From Desulfobacula sp. (lineage in GTDB: Bacteria > Desulfobacterota > Desulfobacteria > Desulfobacterales > Desulfobacteraceae), in the NCBI GenBank assembly GCA_029940245.1, contig JAOZRF010000058.1, positions 1 to 10,855 on the forward strand: a stretch of DNA of 10,855 nt, written 5' to 3'. Below, in pieces: positions 6,893 through 10,855 of the stretch. How positions within the stretch are numbered: position 1 is the first letter of the stretch; each line of letters begins with the position of its first letter. The notes beneath the pieces are model-generated. The model did no database searches, was not told the DNA's origin, and saw only the letters and a list, made by a program, of their open reading frames with translations. The position numbers were made by a program, and so were the translations under genes.

Positions 6893-9262
6893 CTATCCGG
6901 TTTTCATTTTAATGATATTATCTCCGGCCACAGATTTCAGGTTTACACCAACCCTCAGGGCTTTGAGCCCCCGGACATCCGGCATATCATCCAGATTTAA
7001 AAATTCAAGATCATCATGAAATTTGCCAAGGCTCATGAGAAAATCAATATGCTGTTGGATTTCCTTACCTTCGGAAGGGTTGGAATATGCCACAGCAATT
7101 TTGCCGGGCTGGGTCAGTCTTTCTCCTGAGCCTTTGATCAATGCCTTATCTATGCGGGATTTTATGATTTCATGGCGGACATCATAGGCTCCGTCCACAT
7201 CAAAGCGTTTTTCGTCAAACCTGAATCGGATTGAAAGCGGGGTGTGGTTGATCAGGATAAGGTGGCAGATATCCAGGGGAATCTTTAACTCCTGTTTAAC
7301 CTGTTCCGTGTGCCGGGCCAGGCCGCAGGAGAGCATAAGCTGCCAGAGAGTCAGATCCTTTATATGGAATCCGGCAAGCTTCTGGTGTTCCATCATGGAA
7401 GCACCGATATACATCATATAGTCGATTCCGTCTGTCCGGCGTTTTTCAAAATAGTGGGGAAAGGTCTGCTGAATCAACCCGTCCTCCTGTTCTATATAGC
7501 TGGAAAGGGCTTTGTTTAAGGAGGACACACTATTTTCATATTCTTTCCTTTTATTATAAAGCATGCCTGTGGAGGGGTCCAGGGCAGCAGAATAGGTCTT
7601 GATTTTTTTTTCAACTTCAGATCCAAGTCCTGTGAGATCAGCAAAAAAAGGCACCACTTCATGATTCAGAAGTGAAAACACGGCATTTTCATCACCAGAG
7701 GATATCCCGGATGAGATATTCTGCATCAGGGTTTCAATGCGGTATTTGAATTCACGTAATAGCGGCCAGGGCCTTTGTTTTGAACCTGCTTCCAGCACAT
7801 CCAGGGCCAGGGTCAATTGCTGGGTCAGGTCCTGCTGGATCCCTTTGTTTCGGGCCGGAGAAGATCCCCTTATATCAGATTGCCCGTAAAACGGAACCAC
7901 ATCCTTAAAGATAATAGGTTCCATCTCTGAGTTGTGCTTGCCATTATGAAGCCTTTCCATATGGGCAACAGCAGCTTTTTTAAAACGCCATTCCACAGAA
8001 GAATGAACAGCCGTACATTTTTCCTTGATAATTGACTGGACCTGTTTTTGCATTTCATCCTGCCCTCTTTTCAAAGCCAGTGAAAACAAAGGCGTGACCT
8101 GTTCCAGCAGCATGGTATTTATGGAGCCAAGGTTATTTGGAGTTCCGGTAAATATTTCCATAAGACCGATAATCTCTCCCTGATAATACAAAGGAGATAA
8201 AAGCATGGATCTGATACCGGCTGCCAATGCCTGCTGTTCTGCAGGAACCGGATCTGATTTTCCGGCAAGATCCGGCACATATAAAACAGATCCTTTTTCC
8301 ACGGCTTGTAACCACACCGAGCCCTTAAGATCTTTAAGGCGAATATGATGGGAATTGGCAAATAAACAGTTGATATTTGAGTGACAATCACTTTTAAGGA
8401 TCATAACCTGATCTTCATGAAGCGCTCCAATACCCAGGGTTATATCTGGCCGTCGGAAAAGAACCTGAAGCCGTGATTCCAAAAGTCCCATTCCATCTGA
8501 AGAAAAAATGGCAGGCTGTTCGATCAGATCTTTTTTAAAAGCTGAAATAACCTCGGGCTCGGTGACATCCATGGCCCGCACAATGGTAAAGCCGGTGAAT
8601 TCAAAATTATTCAAATCAATGTATCTTTTCAAAACATCAATGTCATTGATATGATTGCTGATCATAACGCGATCATCTTCTGAAAGTTTTTTTGGCGAAT
8701 CCAGCGCCTGTATCCGGACAAATTGAAAATCAGGGGTGAAGCTATAGTAACGGTCCAGACCGGTTTTTTCTCCGGGTATTTTTTTTATATTCATAGTATC
8801 GAACCGCTGACAGTTAAAATCATAAATTTGTTCCAGCACCAAAGAATATATACTCGCCATTTTTTTTGATTTTTCTGCTTCAACGATTTCCTTAAGGTCT
8901 GGTTTTATAAAATTATTATTGCCGAGAAATAATCGCTGGAATTCAGGAGTCACAAAAAAAGGCTCAAATGTACAGGGGGTGAAGGCACCCATGATATCAG
9001 TATGAAAAGATGCCGGAGGAAATATGGCACTCATCAAAGGGATCATGATATCATGATATTTCATAAAGACTTCAATATCCTTTACATGACCTCTTATTTC
9101 CGGAATTTGGCTGATTTTGTTTTTCAGTTCCGAGAATATTGATGCCATGTGGGTATATTTCGGCACCAGTTTTTTTTCCCAGAAATCCAGGAGCGGATCA
9201 AGACTGACGGCAGACCTGATGGAATCTACCCTGGAAGATGGGGAAGTGATACTATTTTTCAT
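6893..9262 (-). CDS. GAF-domain protein of unknown function, no output domain
   Basis: A 789-residue soluble protein. A GAF domain, a small-molecule or redox sensing fold, lies at about 270-397 and includes the strand SPLYYQGEIIGLMEIF. The N-terminal 260 residues and C-terminal 390 residues match no domain I can name; no histidine kinase, GGDEF, EAL, HD, PP2C or DNA-binding motif is visible. After the GAF comes SSVEWRFKKAA and then FKDVVPFYGQSDIRGSS (452-468). This block recalls long GAF proteins of Bacteroidetes and other anaerobes, from memory and unverified. The start is set at 9262 because AAAGGAGA precedes that ATG at good spacing and the predicted promoter's transcription start lies downstream of the in-frame ATG at 9301. 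It is transcribed divergently from the molybdoenzyme gene, so it might sense a related signal, but this is inference. It ends 173 bp from cdaA, tail to tail. Confidence 0.85.
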   Translation of the reverse strand: MKNSITSPSSRVDSIRSAVSLDPLLDFWEKKLVPKYTHMASIFSELKNKISQIPEIRGHVKDIEVFMKYHDIMIPLMSAIFPPASFHTDIMGAFTPCTFEPFFVTPEFQRLFLGNNNFIKPDLKEIVEAEKSKKMASIYSLVLEQIYDFNCQRFDTMNIKKIPGEKTGLDRYYSFTPDFQFVRIQALDSPKKLSEDDRVMISNHINDIDVLKRYIDLNNFEFTGFTIVRAMDVTEPEVISAFKKDLIEQPAIFSSDGMGLLESRLQVLFRRPDITLGIGALHEDQVMILKSDCHSNINCLFANSHHIRLKDLKGSVWLQAVEKGSVLYVPDLAGKSDPVPAEQQALAAGIRSMLLSPLYYQGEIIGLMEIFTGTPNNLGSINTMLLEQVTPLFSLALKRGQDEMQKQVQSIIKEKCTAVHSSVEWRFKKAAVAHMERLHNGKHNSEMEPIIFKDVVPFYGQSDIRGSSPARNKGIQQDLTQQLTLALDVLEAGSKQRPWPLLREFKYRIETLMQNISSGISSGDENAVFSLLNHEVVPFFADLTGLGSEVEKKIKTYSAALDPSTGMLYNKRKEYENSVSSLNKALSSYIEQEDGLIQQTFPHYFEKRRTDGIDYMMYIGASMMEHQKLAGFHIKDLTLWQLMLSCGLARHTEQVKQELKIPLDICHLILINHTPLSIRFRFDEKRFDVDGAYDVRHEIIKSRIDKALIKGSGERLTQPGKIAVAYSNPSEGKEIQQHIDFLMSLGKFHDDLEFLNLDDMPDVRGLKALRVGVNLKSVAGDNIIKMKTG

Positions 9263-9290
9263 TGAAAGTTCTCCTTTAATAATTGAGTTC

Positions 9291-9318
9291 AGAATAACCA
9301 TTTGAAAAATAATGTCAA
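9291..9318 (-). promoter_or_regulatory. Candidate sigma70-type promoter for the GAF-protein gene
   Basis: Read on the minus strand, a perfect -35 box TTGACA (complement of 9313-9318) is followed after 16 bases by TATTCT (complement of 9291-9296), five of six matches to the -10 consensus. Transcription would begin near 9284, about 20 nt before the chosen ATG at 9262. Confidence 0.6.
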
Positions 9319-9330
9319 TACAGCTATCCT
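9302..9330 (+). promoter_or_regulatory. Candidate sigma70-type promoter for the molybdopterin oxidoreductase gene
   Basis: TTGAAA at 9302-9307 and TATCCT at 9325-9330 are separated by 17 bases. This would start transcription near 9337 and leave a leader of about 43 nt before the ATG at 9380. Its -35 box lies inside the spacer of the opposing promoter. Confidence 0.5.
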
Positions 9331-9366
9331 ATGGGGCAGGGTAGACGTATATAAATTATCGAATTG

Positions 9367-9372
9367 AGGAGG
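9367..9372 (+). promoter_or_regulatory. Strong ribosome binding site fixing the molybdoenzyme start
   Basis: A full AGGAGG stands 7 nt before the ATG at 9380 and decides the start of this gene, which begins with the sequence MWKRAVCTKDC and has no leader peptide. Confidence 0.85.
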
Positions 9373-9379
9373 AGTTGTG

Positions 9380-10855
9380 ATGTGGAAACGAGCCGTTTGC
9401 ACCAAGGATTGCCCTGATACCTGTGGTCTGTTGGTCAAGGTCGAGAATGGTCAGATTGTAAAAGTTAAGGGTGATCCGGATCATCCTTTCACGGCCGGCT
9501 TTATCTGCAAAAAAGCCGCCCACTTTCCCGAGCACATCCATTCGTCTAAACGCATCATCACCCCCCTTAAGCGGATCGGCCCCAAGGGTACCGCCAAATT
9601 TGAACCCATCGGCTGGAACCAGGCCCTGGATGAAGTGGCTTCCCGGATGAGGTCCGTATCCTCTGAATTCGGTCCTGAGGCCATCCTGCCATATTCCTAT
9701 GGCGGGCACATGGGTCTGGTACACCGTAACGCGGGACACGCTTTTTTTAATCGGTTAGGGGCCAGCAATCTGGACTATACAATCTGCGGTCCGGCCGCTA
9801 CTGCCGGGTTTGAAGCAAGCCTGGGCAAAGGACCCAGTACTGAAATCCAGGCAGCGTTACAATCAGATTACATCATTATCTGGGGCAGCAACACTTTGAC
9901 CACCAACGTTCATGCCTGGCCCTATTTCAGCAGGGCTCAAAAGGCCGGAGCCACCTTAATCGTTATTGACCCCTACCGCAACCGGACAGCTCAGCGGGCC
10001 GATGTGCACTTGATGATCAGGCCGGGCACGGATGCAGCCCTGGCCTTATCCATGATGCAGGTGATCATCGACAAGGATATGATGGATCACGATTTCATAG
10101 CGCAAAACACTATCGGCTTTGAAAAATTAAAGATCAGGGCGAAAGAATACCCGCCGGCCCGGGCAGCCGATATCTGTGGTGTGCCCGGGGAAATGATAGT
10201 CCGTCTGGCCCAGGGGTATGGCCGGGCAGGATCACCCTATATCAGAACGGGATGGGGGCCGGCCCGCCAGCTTAAAGGCGGTATGGCCATGAGGACCATT
10301 GCTCTTTTGCCTGCCCTGGTTGGCGCTTTTAATAAACCGGGTGGAGGGATCACCCGCTCTCTGGGCGGCGCTCCCTCTGATTTGAGGAGTTTAACACGTT
10401 CGGATCTTCGCCCTCCCGGCACCCGGACCGTCAACATGGTCGAACTGGGCAATGCCCTTACCACCCTTACCAATCCGCCCATCAAAATGCTGTATGTCTA
10501 TCTATCCAACCCGGCCGTGGTCGCACCACAGTCCCGGGAGGTATTAAAAGGACTGGCCCGGGAAGATCTGTTTGTCGTTGTCCAGGAAATGTTCCGGACC
10601 GATACCATCAGGTACGCGGATATTATTCTGCCGGGAGCCAGTTTTCTGGAGGTAACGGATCTTTATCGATCCTATGGTCACAATTATATTCAAATGGCCG
10701 GACCCGTAATTCCTCCCGTGGGACAAAGCCGTTCCACATTGACGATTTTCCAGGAACTTGCAGCCCGTCTTGGTTTTAAGGAAGACGTTTTTTCCCTTAA
10801 CGAGATGGATTTTATTGAAAATTTTTTACTTGAAAAATCGCCTCCTATGGAAGGG
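9380..10855 (+). CDS. Molybdopterin oxidoreductase (DMSO reductase/formate dehydrogenase superfamily), 3' end outside window
   Basis: The first 492 codons of a molybdo- or tungstopterin enzyme; the frame is open to the window edge. The N-terminal 4Fe-4S motif is C7-x3-C11-x3-C15-x27-C43 followed by Lys44. The FEPIGWNQALDEVA stretch and the later WGSNTLTTNVHAWP and VIDPYRNRTAQRAD stretches are typical of the superfamily's pterin-binding domains. C136 in YTICGPAATAGFE sits where related enzymes place the metal ligand (Cys, Ser or Sec), so a cysteine-ligated metal is proposed. There is no twin-arginine signal, which puts it in the cytoplasm, unlike most respiratory reductases of this family. The substrate is unknown. 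GC is visibly higher than in neighbouring genes (36 of 60 bases at 10261-10320, 33 of 60 at 9541-9600, against 20 of 60 at 6361-6420). The C-terminal pterin-binding (molydop_binding) domain should lie beyond the edge. Confidence 0.92.
   Translation, partial: MWKRAVCTKDCPDTCGLLVKVENGQIVKVKGDPDHPFTAGFICKKAAHFPEHIHSSKRIITPLKRIGPKGTAKFEPIGWNQALDEVASRMRSVSSEFGPEAILPYSYGGHMGLVHRNAGHAFFNRLGASNLDYTICGPAATAGFEASLGKGPSTEIQAALQSDYIIIWGSNTLTTNVHAWPYFSRAQKAGATLIVIDPYRNRTAQRADVHLMIRPGTDAALALSMMQVIIDKDMMDHDFIAQNTIGFEKLKIRAKEYPPARAADICGVPGEMIVRLAQGYGRAGSPYIRTGWGPARQLKGGMAMRTIALLPALVGAFNKPGGGITRSLGGAPSDLRSLTRSDLRPPGTRTVNMVELGNALTTLTNPPIKMLYVYLSNPAVVAPQSREVLKGLAREDLFVVVQEMFRTDTIRYADIILPGASFLEVTDLYRSYGHNYIQMAGPVIPPVGQSRSTLTIFQELAARLGFKEDVFSLNEMDFIENFLLEKSPPMEG

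Noticed and set aside
9263..9301. Upstream in-frame ATG giving an 802-residue GAF protein
   Set aside because: The ATG at 9262 has a clear AAAGGAGA site, while the predicted transcription start lies downstream of 9301, so the extra 13 codons are probably untranslated.
9356..9739. 127-codon minus-strand ORF
   Set aside because: Antisense to the start of the molybdopterin oxidoreductase, which has a perfect Shine-Dalgarno sequence and a 4Fe-4S motif. The ORF is explained by the high-GC codons of that gene.

Overview
The window looks like chromosomal DNA from a strictly anaerobic Desulfobacterota bacterium, most likely a sulfate reducer of the Desulfobacter/Desulfobacula kind. This is inferred from gene content: a branched-chain-type ABC transporter linked to an acyl-CoA ligase, a tungsten-type aldehyde:ferredoxin oxidoreductase (AOR), a cytoplasmic molybdopterin oxidoreductase, and moderately AT-rich DNA. 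No rRNA, tRNA, CRISPR array, transposase or phage gene was seen.

Left part, plus strand (1-2052): the 3' end of a LivF-type ABC transporter ATPase overlaps the start of a complete long-chain acyl-CoA synthetase. Together they suggest uptake and CoA activation of a carboxylic acid.

Next, minus strand (5078 down to 2101): a two-gene operon in which an AOR gene overlaps by 16 nt the start of a double-length class II aldolase/adducin protein. The aldolase has an intact catalytic C-terminal half and an N-terminal half that looks like a decayed copy of the same fold. The pair suggests a route in which an aldolase releases an aldehyde that the AOR oxidises with ferredoxin.

Centre: a 414-bp divergent intergenic region holds a 91-bp array of 13 heptamers shortly before cdaA. 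The cdaA product is a membrane diadenylate cyclase (c-di-AMP synthase) fused to a second membrane helix and a single YbbR/CdaR-like domain. Its catalytic motifs are intact.

Right part: convergent to cdaA is a minus-strand gene for a 789-residue GAF-domain protein with no recognisable output domain, followed by a doubtful small ORF. Divergent from it is the first 492 codons of a molybdopterin oxidoreductase with an N-terminal 4Fe-4S motif and visibly higher GC. The two divergent genes appear to be driven by sigma70-like promoters whose -35 boxes each lie inside the other's spacer.

The best candidates for something new are the duplicated aldolase paired with AOR, the CdaA-YbbR fusion behind the heptamer array, and the interleaved promoters between the GAF protein and the molybdoenzyme.
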